DNA from: Clostridiales bacterium
GTDB lineage: Bacteria > Bacillota > Clostridia > Peptostreptococcales > Anaerovoracaceae
Assembly: GCA_015058145.1 (NCBI GenBank)
Contig: SVCX01000007.1
Span: forward strand, 1-51,984
Direction of reading: 5' to 3'
DNA: 51,984 bases
Part shown: positions 24,867-35,699 of the stretch, piece after piece
How positions within the stretch are numbered: the stretch's first letter is position 1
Layout of the letters: each line of letters starts with the position of its first letter
The notes under the pieces: model-generated
Database searches by the model: none
What the model was told of the DNA's origin: nothing
Seen by the model: the letters and a program-made list of their open reading frames with translations, nothing else
Position numbers and translations under genes: made by a program

Positions 24867-25982
24867 ATGAAATTCACGTGTAATCAGCAGACACTGGCAA
24901 AAGCATTAAACACTGTTTCAAAAGCAGTGTCAAACAGAACAACCATTCCTATTCTTAAAGGAATCATGATAAAAGCGACAGATGACAATCATCTGATTCT
25001 GACTGCTTCAGATTTAGAAATCAGTATCAAAAAAGAAATAGAAGCTGATGTTCAGGAACCTGGTGCTTTTGTAGTAATGGCAAAACTTTTCTCAGATATC
25101 ATAAGAAAACTGCCAAATGAAGATATTCTCATTCAGGAAGATGAATCAGGATCTGTTGTCATTAAAACAAGTTTTTCTGAATTTAATGTTGTAAGTTTTC
25201 CGACGGATGAATTTCCTGAGATAGGAAATAAAGAAGAAGGAAGCGAAACGATAACTCTTGACAGCAATATATTGAAAGAGATGATCAGAAAGACATCTTT
25301 TGCTGCCAGTATAGATGAATCAAAGGGAGTTCTTACTGGTATTTTGACAGAGATAGAAGAAGATAATATCAAAATGGTATCCCTCGATGGATTCAGACTT
25401 GCTTTGGTAAAAGAATATATGAAGAGCGCAGCTCCTAATAAATTCATCATCGCCGCGAAAGTGATGAATGAGATAAGTAAAATCATATCCGAAGAGGAAG
25501 AAGCTGAAGATATCACAATTTCTCTTGGAGAAAAAAGAGAAGTCATCAATATTGGAAATAATGAAATCGTAATCAGAAGAATGGAAGGAGAATTCATCAG
25601 ATATAATGATATTCTTCCAGCAGATAATACGACGAAGTTGACAGTCAATCGAGATATGCTTCTCGAAAGTATAGAGAGAGCTTCACTTCTTTCAAGAGAA
25701 GGAAAAAATAATCTGATTAAAATGATCATCAAAAACGATCTTATGACGATTACTTCCAGATCAGAAGAAGGAAATGTGAAAGAAGAAATCATCGTCGAAA
25801 AGACCGGAAATGATCTTGAGATAGGATTTAATTCCAAGTTCGTTCTGGATGTTCTTAAGGTTATCGATGATGAACAGATTTCACTCAATTTTAAGAGCGG
25901 CGTTTCACCGTGTGTCGTAAAACCGGTTGATGGAGATCAGTACGAATATCTCATTCTTCCTGTAAGAATTCCTACGATGTAA
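24867..25982 (+). CDS. dnaN: DNA polymerase III beta sliding clamp
   Basis: DnaN is the ring-shaped processivity clamp for DNA polymerase III. The 371-residue protein begins MKFTCNQQTLAKALNTVSKAV, has three similar clamp domains (about 1-125, 126-250, 251-371) and ends in the conserved EYLILPVRIPTM. A TCGGAGGAAATT site precedes the ATG. Codons are strongly A-rich. It is separated from recF by only 10 bp; the small S4-domain gene (yaaA) common between them in Bacillus is absent. Confidence 0.97.
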   Translation: MKFTCNQQTLAKALNTVSKAVSNRTTIPILKGIMIKATDDNHLILTASDLEISIKKEIEADVQEPGAFVVMAKLFSDIIRKLPNEDILIQEDESGSVVIKTSFSEFNVVSFPTDEFPEIGNKEEGSETITLDSNILKEMIRKTSFAASIDESKGVLTGILTEIEEDNIKMVSLDGFRLALVKEYMKSAAPNKFIIAAKVMNEISKIISEEEEAEDITISLGEKREVINIGNNEIVIRRMEGEFIRYNDILPADNTTKLTVNRDMLLESIERASLLSREGKNNLIKMIIKNDLMTITSRSEEGNVKEEIIVEKTGNDLEIGFNSKFVLDVLKVIDDEQISLNFKSGVSPCVVKPVDGDQYEYLILPVRIPTM

Positions 25983-25992
25983 TCAATCATAA

Positions 25993-27084
25993 ATGTATAT
26001 CAAAGAGATAGAACTCTATAACTTCAGAAATTATAAAGAACAAAAAGTATCCTTCAGCAAGGGTGTGAATATTTTCATTGGGAAAAACGCCCAGGGAAAA
26101 ACAAACCTGCTGGAGGGTATTTATTTAAACGCCTTTGGAAAGTCCTTCAAAAGTGTAAAAGATAAAGAATTGATTCGGTTCGGCGAGGAATACTGCAGAA
26201 TCAAATCGGTTTCTGAAAATGAAGATGGTGAAAATACTACAGAAATTGTTATTAAAAGCGACGGCCGCAAAGGCATCAAGAAGGATGGCATAAAGGTAAA
26301 GAAATCATCGGAGCTGCTCGATAGAATTTACATCATTATATTTTCACCGGAAGACCTCAGAATTGTGAAAGACGAGCCGGAGAAGAGAAGAAAATTCATC
26401 AACAGAGAATTGTGTCAGATAAGAGCCGGATATCTCGCTGACCTTAACGACTACAATAAGATATTAAAACAGAGAAATACTTACTTAAAAGAAAAGCAGA
26501 TTGATTATGATCTGCTGGATATATGGGACAGACAGCTGGCCGCCAGCGGAACTCGAATCATCAGAAAGAGAAAACAGTTCATCGAGAAAATCGATGAAAT
26601 CAGCAGAAACATCCACTACGGAATTACAGATCATAAAGAGAGACTTGCTCTGAGGTATGAATCAAATATACCTGCGTCTGCAAACACCGAGGAGGATTTC
26701 TATGAAATTCTCGCAGCGGCAAGAGAAGATGATATCCGTACCGGGACGACGAGCAGGGGACCACACCGGGACGACTTCAGTATCAATGCAGACGCAATTG
26801 ATTTGAGGAGATTCGGATCCCAGGGACAGCAGAGGACAGCGGCCCTGTCTCTGAAACTCTCCGAAATCAAAATCATCGAAGAGGAAAAAGGAGAAAAACC
26901 AATTCTTCTTCTCGATGACGTTTTGTCGGAGCTGGACAATGAGAGACAGGTCATGCTGATACGGTCCTTAGGAGACAATCAGCTGTTCATCACGACAACA
27001 GATATAATAGAAAGCGTTGCGGAAAAACTGCCTGCAGGAAAATATTTCAAAATTATGGAGGGGCAGGTCGTTTCAGAAATATAA
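25993..27084 (+). CDS. recF: DNA replication and repair protein RecF
   Basis: RecF, an SMC-like ATPase, helps load RecA at gaps. The 363-residue protein shows the N-terminal LYNFRNYKEQ and Walker A FIGKNAQGKTNLLEGIYL, the signature SQGQQRTAALSLKLSE and Walker B PILLLDDVLSELD near residue 305. Start ATG has no strong Shine-Dalgarno and probably depends on coupling to dnaN. It ends 18 bp before a strong terminator, closing the dnaA-dnaN-recF group. Confidence 0.96.
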   Translation: MYIKEIELYNFRNYKEQKVSFSKGVNIFIGKNAQGKTNLLEGIYLNAFGKSFKSVKDKELIRFGEEYCRIKSVSENEDGENTTEIVIKSDGRKGIKKDGIKVKKSSELLDRIYIIIFSPEDLRIVKDEPEKRRKFINRELCQIRAGYLADLNDYNKILKQRNTYLKEKQIDYDLLDIWDRQLAASGTRIIRKRKQFIEKIDEISRNIHYGITDHKERLALRYESNIPASANTEEDFYEILAAAREDDIRTGTTSRGPHRDDFSINADAIDLRRFGSQGQQRTAALSLKLSEIKIIEEEKGEKPILLLDDVLSELDNERQVMLIRSLGDNQLFITTTDIIESVAEKLPAGKYFKIMEGQVVSEI

Positions 27085-27101
27085 ACACAAAGGAAAAAAT
27101 G

Positions 27102-27140
27102 CACGGTCTGGGAAGATTTTTATACCCAGGCCGTGTTTTT
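27102..27140 (+). terminator. Terminator after recF
   Basis: An 11-bp stem CACGGTCTGGG/CCCAGGCCGTG (one G-T pair) with a 12-base loop, followed by TTTTTTATT, 17 bp after the recF stop. gyrB therefore has its own promoter. Confidence 0.9.
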
Positions 27141-27161
27141 TATTAAAATAAACACAAAATG

Positions 27162-27190
27162 TTGTAAAACGGGCGATTTTATGCTACAAT
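27162..27190 (+). promoter_or_regulatory. gyrBA promoter
   Basis: TTGTAA (27162-27167), 17 bp, TACAAT (27185-27190), with an extended -10 TGC. The leader of about 35 nt contains an 8-bp inverted repeat, AATATAGT (27188-27195) and ACTATATT (27210-27217), ending right before the AAGGAG ribosome binding site. Confidence 0.8.
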
Positions 27191-27231
27191 ATAGTGTGTT
27201 TTGTGGCAAACTATATTAAGGAGAAAAATGA

Positions 27232-29136
<1,905 letters not shown>

Positions 29137-29154
29137 GAAAGGAGGGCATCTTAA

Positions 29155-31746
29155 GTGACGAAAAACAGCTTACTGGAAGACCAGAGAATGATACAGCACG
29201 AAATCCACGATGAGATGAAGAACTCCTACATCGACTACGCCATGAGTGTCATCGTGGGAAGAGCCCTTCCTGACGTCAGGGACGGACTCAAACCAGTACA
29301 CAGGAGAATTCTTTACGGAATGAACGGTCTGGGAATCACCCCGGACAAACCACATAGAAAATCTGCCCGTATCGTCGGAGACGTCATGGGTAAATACCAT
29401 CCGCACGGTGACAGCTCCATCTATGAAGCCATGGTCAAATTGGCGCAGCCATTTGCGACCAGATATCCGCTCATAGACGGACACGGAAACTTCGGATCCA
29501 TCGACGGAGACGGCGCCGCTGCCATGCGTTATACAGAAGCGCGCATGACGCCGTTCGCACTGCAGATGATTCGCGACATCGACAAGAACACGGTGGATAT
29601 GATTCCGAACTTCGATGAAGAGGAACTGGAACCCGTCGTTCTGCCATCTCGCGTGCCGAACCTGCTCATCAACGGCAGCAACGGTATCGCCGTCGGCATG
29701 GCCACATCCATCCCGCCTCATAATCTGAGCGAGACCATCGATGCCTGCGTGAAGATGATTGAGTGCGGTATCGATGATGAAGAATGCACCGTTGAAGATC
29801 TGATGAAGATCATCAAGGGACCGGACTTCCCGACAGGAGCCCAGATCCTCGGCAAGAAAGGATTCCAGGATGCATACCGGACGGGCCAGGGCAAGTGCGT
29901 CGTCCGCTCGGTCTGCGAAATAGAAGAGACCAGCCGCGGCAAGTCTCAGATCATCGTTACGGAGATTCCGTATCAGGTGAACAAGGCCAGAATGCTCGAG
30001 CGCATCGGCGAACTGGTCAGAGATAAGAAGCTGGATGGTATATCGGCGATACGCGATGAGTCCAACAGGGCAGGAATCCGAATCGTCATCGAGCTGAAAG
30101 CATCCGCGCACCCGCAGGTCATGCTGAACAAGCTCTACAAACACACATCTCTGCAGGAAAATTACAGCATGATTATGCTGGCCATCGTCGACGGCCGTCC
30201 GAAGATTCTCAATCTGAAGCAGATCATCGAAGAGTATCTGAAGCATCAGAAGGACGTTGTAACGAGAAGGACCCAGTTCGATCTGGAGAAGGCAGAAGCG
30301 AGAGCCCACATCGTAGAAGGTCTGCGCATCGCGCTGGACAACATCGATGAGGTCATCAAAACCATCCGCGAGAGTTACAACGACGCCAAAGAAAAACTCA
30401 TGAAACGCTTCGGGCTCTCGGAGAAACAGGCCCAGGCCATCCTCGATATGAGACTGGCTCGTCTGCAGGGACTGGAGCGCGAGAAACTGGAAGCAGAGTA
30501 CAAGGAACTCTGCGAGAGAATCGCATATTATCGCAGCCTGTTGGCAGACGAGAAGCTCCTGATGGGCGTCATCAGGGACGAACTTCTTGAAATCAAAAAG
30601 AAATGGGGCGACAAGAGACGGACGAAGGTTCTCGCAGCTGTGGATGAAATGGATGAAGAAGACCTGATCGAAGAAAAGCAGGTCGCCATCACCCTGACGC
30701 ACAGAGGATACCTAAAGAGGGTCGCCGCCGACACATACAGAACCCAGAAGAGGGGAGGCAAAGGAATCACTGGTCTCTCAACAAGAGATGACGATTTCGT
30801 TCGCGATCTCATCATGACCTCCTCCCATGACCATCTTATGTTCTTTACAAGCACAGGAAAGGTCTACAAGCTCCGTGCCTACGAAATACCGGAGGCCAAC
30901 AGAACAGCCAAGGGTACCAACGCGGCCAACTTCCTGAACCTGATGCAGCGCGAGCGCATTTCGGCCATTATACCATTCCGGGATTTCAGCGATGACAAGT
31001 TCCTGATCTGTGTGACCAAGAACGGAACAATCAAGAAGACCGCCATCTCGGCCTTCGACACGAACCGCAAGAGCGGCCTCATCGCCATTTCCCTCAAGGA
31101 CGGCGATGAGCTGGTCGAAATCAAGCAGACGACGGGAACAGACAACGTCATCATCATCACGAAGAACGGTAAGTGCATCTGCTTCAGCGAGCAGGACGTC
31201 AGGCCAATGGGCAGAAACGCCGGCGGCGTCAGAGCCATCAACCTGGACAGCGATGACGAAGTTGTCGCCATGCAGCTGGTACAGCCGGGCGAAGAACTGC
31301 TTGTCGTGACGAGCAAAGGCTTCGGCAAGCGTACCTCTGTGGAAGAGTACAAGATACAGGCGAGAGGCGGCAAAGGCCTTCTGACTTACGACAAGAGCAA
31401 GTTCAAGAAGACCGGACACCTCATCGGAGCAATTGTCGTCGACGATAATGATGAGATTATGCTCATCAACTCGAAGGGCACAATCATCCGGATTGCTGCG
31501 AAAGATATCTCCCGCCTCGGACGCGCCACTCAGGGCGTCAAAATCATGAGAGTCGGAGACGATATCGAAATCATCTCTATGTCAAAGGTGATCAACGAAG
31601 AAGAGAGAGCCCAGATGGCAGAGAAGGCCCAGAAGCAGAGAGAGAAGAAAAAGGCGGAGAAAAAAGCCGCTGAAGCGAAGGCCGAGCGTGAAAAGGCGAA
31701 AGCCGCGAAAGACGACGGAACCGAACAGACGAAATTCGATATTTAA
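29155..31746 (+). CDS. gyrA: DNA gyrase subunit A
   Basis: GyrA makes and reseals the double-strand break and wraps DNA. The 863-residue protein has the catalytic tyrosine in [10 protein letters not shown] (about residue 128) and a wild-type-like quinolone-determining region ([13 protein letters not shown], with Ser and Glu at the usual resistance positions). The C-terminal beta-pinwheel contains the GyrA box QKRGGKGI, which marks gyrase rather than topoisomerase IV. The last 50 residues are an unusual Lys/Ala/Glu-rich helix-prone tail. It starts with GTG after AAAGGAGGG. Confidence 0.96.
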   Translation: MTKNSLLEDQRMIQHEIHDEMKNSYIDYAMSVIVGRALPDVRDGLKPVHRRILYGMNGLGITPDKPHRKSARIVGDVMGKYHPHGDSSIYEAMVKLAQPFATRYPLIDGHGNFGSIDGDGAAAMRYTEARMTPFALQMIRDIDKNTVDMIPNFDEEELEPVVLPSRVPNLLINGSNGIAVGMATSIPPHNLSETIDACVKMIECGIDDEECTVEDLMKIIKGPDFPTGAQILGKKGFQDAYRTGQGKCVVRSVCEIEETSRGKSQIIVTEIPYQVNKARMLERIGELVRDKKLDGISAIRDESNRAGIRIVIELKASAHPQVMLNKLYKHTSLQENYSMIMLAIVDGRPKILNLKQIIEEYLKHQKDVVTRRTQFDLEKAEARAHIVEGLRIALDNIDEVIKTIRESYNDAKEKLMKRFGLSEKQAQAILDMRLARLQGLEREKLEAEYKELCERIAYYRSLLADEKLLMGVIRDELLEIKKKWGDKRRTKVLAAVDEMDEEDLIEEKQVAITLTHRGYLKRVAADTYRTQKRGGKGITGLSTRDDDFVRDLIMTSSHDHLMFFTSTGKVYKLRAYEIPEANRTAKGTNAANFLNLMQRERISAIIPFRDFSDDKFLICVTKNGTIKKTAISAFDTNRKSGLIAISLKDGDELVEIKQTTGTDNVIIITKNGKCICFSEQDVRPMGRNAGGVRAINLDSDDEVVAMQLVQPGEELLVVTSKGFGKRTSVEEYKIQARGGKGLLTYDKSKFKKTGHLIGAIVVDDNDEIMLINSKGTIIRIAAKDISRLGRATQGVKIMRVGDDIEIISMSKVINEEERAQMAEKAQKQREKKKAEKKAAEAKAEREKAKAAKDDGTEQTKFDI

Positions 31747-31774
31747 TACGAAAGCATAAGGAGAACAGCAGTAT

Positions 31775-32758
31775 ATGAAGAGAGTATTTTCAGGCGTTCA
31801 GCCGACGGGAAACATACACATCGGTAATTACCTCGGCGCCCTCAAGCAGTTCGTTGAACTGCAGCAGGATCACGAATGCATCTATTGCATTGTCGATGAG
31901 CATGCCATCACCGTTCCCCAGGACCCGAAGGAACTGAGAGAACACATTCTGGATGTGGCTGCGCTGTACATGGCAATCGGCGTCGATCCGAAGAAGTCCA
32001 TCATTTTCGTTCAGTCACAGGTCAGCGAGCATGCGGAGCTGGGTTGGGTTCTCTGCTGCAACTCTTATACGGGAGAACTCTCTAGAATGACCCAGTTCAA
32101 GGCAAAGAGCGGCGGAAATGAATCCGTCGGAACAGGACTGCTCGTCTATCCGGTTCTTATGGCAGCGGATATCCTGCTCTATGATACGGACGTGGTTCCT
32201 GTGGGCAACGACCAGAAGCAGCACATCGAACTGGCGAGAAACATCGCCATCAGAGTAAACAATAAGTACGGGGAGACGTTCGTGGTTCCGGACGGACGGT
32301 TTATGAAGGAGGGCGCCCGCATCATGGCTCTGGACGATCCAGAATCGAAGATGAGTAAGAGCGCCGAGAACATTCACTCTAGGATTTCCCTTCTTGACGA
32401 GGACAGCAAAATCAAGAAGTCTATCATGAGAGCGACGACCGATTCAGATGGTGAGCTGCGATTTGATCCGGTGAACAAACCGGGCGTCAGCAATCTGCTC
32501 AACATCTACAGCGCCTTCAGCGGCGTCTCCGTCGAAGATATTCTGGCGGGACAAAGCTGGAGAGGTTACGGCGACCTCAAGAAGGAACTCGTTGCCGTCA
32601 CGCAGGAAGCCCTGGCGCCGATCAAGAAGAATTACGAAGAGATTCGTCATTCCGAGGAACTCATCAGAGTCCTGAACGACGGAGCGGAGAGAGCATCCGC
32701 AATCGCGGAGCCGGTTATGAAGCGAGTCAGAGACAAATTCGGTTTAGGCCTCGGCTGA
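31775..32758 (+). CDS. trpS: Tryptophanyl-tRNA synthetase
   Basis: TrpS charges tRNA-Trp. The 327-residue class I enzyme shows FSGVQPTGNIHIGNYLGALK (HIGH-type motif HIGN), the tryptophan-pocket region SQVSEHAELGWVLCCNS, PVGNDQKQHIELARNIA and the KMSKS loop ESKMSKSAEN. It follows gyrA by 28 bp with an AAGGAG site and is the last gene before a shared terminator, so it may be co-transcribed with gyrBA. Confidence 0.97.
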   Translation: MKRVFSGVQPTGNIHIGNYLGALKQFVELQQDHECIYCIVDEHAITVPQDPKELREHILDVAALYMAIGVDPKKSIIFVQSQVSEHAELGWVLCCNSYTGELSRMTQFKAKSGGNESVGTGLLVYPVLMAADILLYDTDVVPVGNDQKQHIELARNIAIRVNNKYGETFVVPDGRFMKEGARIMALDDPESKMSKSAENIHSRISLLDEDSKIKKSIMRATTDSDGELRFDPVNKPGVSNLLNIYSAFSGVSVEDILAGQSWRGYGDLKKELVAVTQEALAPIKKNYEEIRHSEELIRVLNDGAERASAIAEPVMKRVRDKFGLGLG

Positions 32759-32787
32759 TGAAAGAAGACAGACAAAAGAAAAAAATT

Positions 32788-32820
32788 GATCCCCAGCTCA
32801 GGCTGGGGATCTTTCTTTCT
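32788..32820. terminator. Bidirectional terminator between trpS and plsC
   Basis: A perfect 10-bp stem GATCCCCAGC/GCTGGGGATC with a TCAG loop. It is followed by TTTCTTTCT on the plus strand and TTTTTTTCTTTTG on the minus strand, serving the convergent trpS and plsC genes. Confidence 0.92.
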
Positions 32821-33565
32821 ATTTTGACTGCAGCGCATGCAGTTCTGCAACGCCGGACCGGATCATGGTTTCAATCTCGTCTCCGAGAGTCTTTTCTTCT
32901 TTGCGCGTGATTCCCGCAGTCGGAATGGCCGGATAGATTTTCACATCGACCCGCGCCGGGCGGACGACGCCCGTCTCCTCAAGCATGTGGTACGTTCCGT
33001 TCAAAGCAACCGGGACGATAGGAACGCCCGGTTTGGTGGCGAGCTTAATGGCGCCCTTCATGAACGGACCGACGGTCGGGCCTTTGCTTCTGGTACCCTC
33101 CGGGCAGATTGCAAGGGAATAACCGTCTTTAATGTATTCGACGCCCTGACTGATGGCATTCAGAGCCTCACGCGGGTCGTCATTCTTGATGAAGACGCTG
33201 CGGATGCGCGGCATCCACTGTCCGAGAACCGGCGCTTTCGCCAGATATTCCTTGGCGACGAAGCCAAACTGGAACTTGCGGAAGACCGCGAACATGACGG
33301 GGATATCCGCATAGCTCTGATGATTGAGCATGATGACGACAGGACCTTTTTCCGGAATATTCTCTTCGCCGTGGACGTGAAGGTCGCAGCCGAACTGCTC
33401 CATAATCTTCGGGCCGAAGGTCGAGGTCGCCTCAAGAATCAGCCTGCGCTCTTCCTCCGCGTCGCCGGATGCCTTTGCATTGTCTATCAGCGATTTGTAT
33501 TTGTTGTAGTGGACCACATCCCCGAGGACCTTAACGGCGGCAGGGATGTTGCGGATGATTTTCAT
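32819..33565 (-). CDS. plsC: 1-acyl-sn-glycerol-3-phosphate acyltransferase (PlsC family)
   Basis: An acyltransferase of 248 residues that would add the second acyl chain to lysophosphatidic acid at the membrane. Motif I is NHQSYADIPV (HX4D, about residue 82), motif III is ICPEGTRSKG (about residue 153), and a VPIVPVALNGT segment follows. The N-terminus is an amphipathic rather than a clear membrane helix. It is the last gene of a three-gene minus-strand group opposed to the replication direction. Other glycerolipid acyltransferases of the family are possible. Confidence 0.9.
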   Translation of the reverse strand: MKIIRNIPAAVKVLGDVVHYNKYKSLIDNAKASGDAEEERRLILEATSTFGPKIMEQFGCDLHVHGEENIPEKGPVVIMLNHQSYADIPVMFAVFRKFQFGFVAKEYLAKAPVLGQWMPRIRSVFIKNDDPREALNAISQGVEYIKDGYSLAICPEGTRSKGPTVGPFMKGAIKLATKPGVPIVPVALNGTYHMLEETGVVRPARVDVKIYPAIPTAGITRKEEKTLGDEIETMIRSGVAELHALQSK

Positions 33566-33599
33566 TTTCTGTCTCCTGATTTATACGCGGAAATCACAA

Positions 33600-34148
33600 T
33601 TAGAACTTCACATCTCCGGGACCCCGGTCAAAGAACACACTCTTCGAGGATACGGAGAGCGGAATGCCGTAGCAGACTTTGACCTCTTCGCCGAAGAGAC
33701 CCATGCGGGCAGCGCCTTTGCCGGCGGAGAAGAGAACGCGGTTGTCCATTCTGTTGTCCGCGGCCAGAGATACGGCGGAACCGACGGCGATACCGAGATC
33801 TGTTACATTGAAAGCGCATACAGCGCCGGCCTTCTTGCAGGCGCCGCAGTTCTTGAAACCGCAGAGGCCGCAGTGGGTCAGGCCAAGTGGCGCATGCTTC
33901 GCCCAGAGGAGGACGACGCAGTAGCTGTTATCCACGTTCCCCGCGTCGCGGGCGTAGAAATCCTCGCCGGTCTCGTCTGCGATATCACGCATGTGCGCAG
34001 CGAGAACATCCTTATCTTCTCCTGTAAGGAGAACGCCGTCTACGTCGTCGACGCCGTTGCCCTTAGGTGCCGTCATGGCGGCGGCAATCATCGCTTGTCC
34101 TGTTCTGATGGCGGCTTCGCCGGAAGCTGAGATTCTGTCCTGTATCAT
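33600..34148 (-). CDS. DUF2148 ferredoxin-like domain protein
   Basis: A 182-residue cytoplasmic protein of the DUF2148 family. Its clearest feature is a cysteine cluster, C-G-L-C-G-F-K-N-C-G-A-C-K-K-A-G-A-V-C around residues 93-111 (spacing CX2CX4CX2CX6C), which could hold an iron-sulfur cluster. Small-residue-rich helices flank it (ASGEAAIRTGQAMIAAAM; GIAVGSAVSLAADNRMDN). The family is widespread in anaerobes and has no assigned function that I know. It lies between the pseudo-shikimate kinase and plsC, with gaps of 21 and 34 bp, so they probably form one transcript. Confidence 0.8.
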   Translation of the reverse strand: MIQDRISASGEAAIRTGQAMIAAAMTAPKGNGVDDVDGVLLTGEDKDVLAAHMRDIADETGEDFYARDAGNVDNSYCVVLLWAKHAPLGLTHCGLCGFKNCGACKKAGAVCAFNVTDLGIAVGSAVSLAADNRMDNRVLFSAGKGAARMGLFGEEVKVCYGIPLSVSSKSVFFDRGPGDVKF

Positions 34149-34169
34149 AGCTGTACTCCTTTGTGTTTT

Positions 34170-34634
34170 CTATCGAAGTGTTTTCTCAAACAGTGAACGC
34201 TGTCTCTTGATCAGGTTGCTGAAGGCGGTCCGTTTCTGCTGCTCTGTCCCGAAGCTCATAAAAGCGTGATAGGAATCATCACAGGAGGACGCATTTTCCC
34301 AGAGATCTTCCTCGCTCAGATTCATTCCGGCCAGAACCAGTTCGTTTTCAAGTATGATGCCGCGGGAGTCATCGTCGTAGAGAACGCCGTCGCCGCAGGC
34401 AACCACACATGCGGCGCCTTTTTCGGCCAAGTCATGTAGAACTTCATACTCCAGATTTCGATATCCGTGCTCGCCGTTCATCATGACGAGACGTTTGATG
34501 GTCCGTCCGTCGCGCCGTTCAATTTCCTCGTCCAGATTCAGAATAGGAAGCCCGCGCTCGCGGGAAATCCGGAGAGCCTCTTCTTTTACGGGCGCGCCGA
34601 AGCAGCCCGTCACAACTATCAGATTTGCGTTCAT
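34170..34634 (-). CDS. Shikimate-kinase-like protein with degenerate P-loop
   Basis: About 154 residues aligning in order with shikimate kinase: ANLIVVTGCFGAPVKEEAL at the P-loop position, LPILNLDEEIERRDG (the shikimate-contacting Asp), GYRNLEYEVLHDLAE (the FRELE-type Arg motif) and VVACGDGVLYDDDSRG where kinases have GGG. The Walker A lysine and Ser/Thr (GxGK(S/T)) are missing: the loop reads GCFGAPVKEE. It is thus probably not an active kinase, or works without normal ATP binding. The second ATG (34634) is preferred because AAGGA lies 6 nt upstream; the first, at 34640, directly abuts it. It is first in the minus-strand group with DUF2148 and plsC. Confidence 0.65.
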   Translation of the reverse strand: MNANLIVVTGCFGAPVKEEALRISRERGLPILNLDEEIERRDGRTIKRLVMMNGEHGYRNLEYEVLHDLAEKGAACVVACGDGVLYDDDSRGIILENELVLAGMNLSEEDLWENASSCDDSYHAFMSFGTEQQKRTAFSNLIKRQRSLFEKTLR

Positions 34635-34643
34635 AATCATTCC

Positions 34644-34692
34644 TTGTTAATATATACTATGCTGATTATACAATACTCAGCGCGTTTTTCAA
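34644..34692. promoter_or_regulatory. Overlapping divergent promoters
   Basis: Plus strand: TTGTTA (34644-34649), 17 bp, TATACA (34667-34672), towards the nucleotidyltransferase gene. Minus strand: TTGAAA (34692-34687), 16 bp, TATAAT (34670-34665), towards the shikimate-kinase-like gene. The two -10 hexamers share four base pairs, so both promoters cannot be open at once. Confidence 0.65.
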
Positions 34693-34754
34693 AACACAGC
34701 GGCGTCAGGCAGGACACAGTATCAGGCCTGCGCCGGGAGGAAGGAGATAGAGAA

Positions 34755-35678
34755 ATGGCAAAGAAACCGACTCTGGTTATCATGGCAGCGGGAATGGGTT
34801 CGAGGTACGGCGGTCTGAAGCAGGTGGATAAGATCACAGACGCAGGAGAGATCATCCTGGACTTCTCCCTCTACGATGCGATGATGGCCGGCTTTGACAG
34901 AGCCATCTTCGTGATCCGCGAGGAGCACAGGGATATTTTCAAGGAGCTCGTCGACGAGAGGGCCGGTCGGTTCATGGAGATAGAGTACGCATATCAAGAC
35001 CTGAAGGACGTCCCGGAAGGCGTCGAGATTCCGGAAGGAAGGCAGAAGCCGTGGGGGACTTCCCACGCGATTCTCGCCTGCAGAGATCTGATTGACGGGC
35101 CGTTCGCGGTAATCAACGCAGACGATTACTACGGACCGGGCGGGTTCGTCAGCGTCTATGAATATCTGACGGAACATGAGGACACCGACGTGCTCGAATA
35201 CTGCATGGCAGGATATGTTCTGAAGAACACCATAACCGAAAACGGTCACGTTGCACGCGGCGTATGCGAGATGGATGACAATGGATATCTCAAAGAGATA
35301 ACGGAGAGAACCAAGATCCAAAGGCAGCCGGAAGGTATATGCTACACAGAGGATGACGGCGAAAGCTGGCATCTGCTTGCTGAGGATACTCTGGTATCGA
35401 TGAATTTCTGGGGATTTACAGAGAGCATGATCGGAGAGCTGAAGGCTGGTATTGGGGAGTTCTTTGAGAATGAAGTTCCGAAGAATCCGCTTAAGAGCGA
35501 GTACCTGCTTCCGCGCACAGTGGACAAACTGATCAAAGCAGGGAAAGCCCGCGTAAAAGTGCTGCCATGCCACGACAAGTGGTGCGGCGTCACCTATAAA
35601 GAAGATTGGCAGAGCGTTCATGACGAACTCCAGTCGAAGAAAGACAAGGGAGATTATCCGGAAAAACTCTGGAAATAA
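34755..35678 (+). CDS. Sugar-phosphate nucleotidyltransferase family protein
   Basis: A 307-residue protein of the nucleotidyltransferase superfamily. The N-terminal VIMAAGMGSRYGGLKQ is the nucleotide-binding GxGxRxxxxxK loop, and INADDYYGPGGF supplies a metal-binding aspartate. A central KPWGTSHAILACRDLI segment is also typical. Such proteins make NDP-sugars or nucleotidyl-alcohols from phosphates, but the exact sugar cannot be read here. ATG 34755 follows GGAGGAAGGAG; longer in-frame extensions upstream lack ribosome binding sites and cross the promoter. Next two genes encode exported proteins, hinting at an envelope role. Confidence 0.8.
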   Translation: MAKKPTLVIMAAGMGSRYGGLKQVDKITDAGEIILDFSLYDAMMAGFDRAIFVIREEHRDIFKELVDERAGRFMEIEYAYQDLKDVPEGVEIPEGRQKPWGTSHAILACRDLIDGPFAVINADDYYGPGGFVSVYEYLTEHEDTDVLEYCMAGYVLKNTITENGHVARGVCEMDDNGYLKEITERTKIQRQPEGICYTEDDGESWHLLAEDTLVSMNFWGFTESMIGELKAGIGEFFENEVPKNPLKSEYLLPRTVDKLIKAGKARVKVLPCHDKWCGVTYKEDWQSVHDELQSKKDKGDYPEKLWK

Positions 35679-35699
35679 TAAGCAAAGGCAACAAGACGT

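Noticed and set aside
24867-24885. Third parS-like site at the dnaN start (ATTCACGTG)
   Set aside because: Only the TTCACGTG core matches; the 3' arm of the palindrome (AAACA) is absent.
29170-30702. 510-codon open frame on the minus strand opposite gyrA
   Set aside because: Lies wholly inside gyrA, has no ribosome binding site or recognisable domain, and follows from strong codon bias in the sense gene.
34467-34754. N-terminal extension of the nucleotidyltransferase upstream of 34755
   Set aside because: It would run antisense through the kinase-like gene and the divergent promoter; GGAGGAAGGAG directly precedes ATG 34755.
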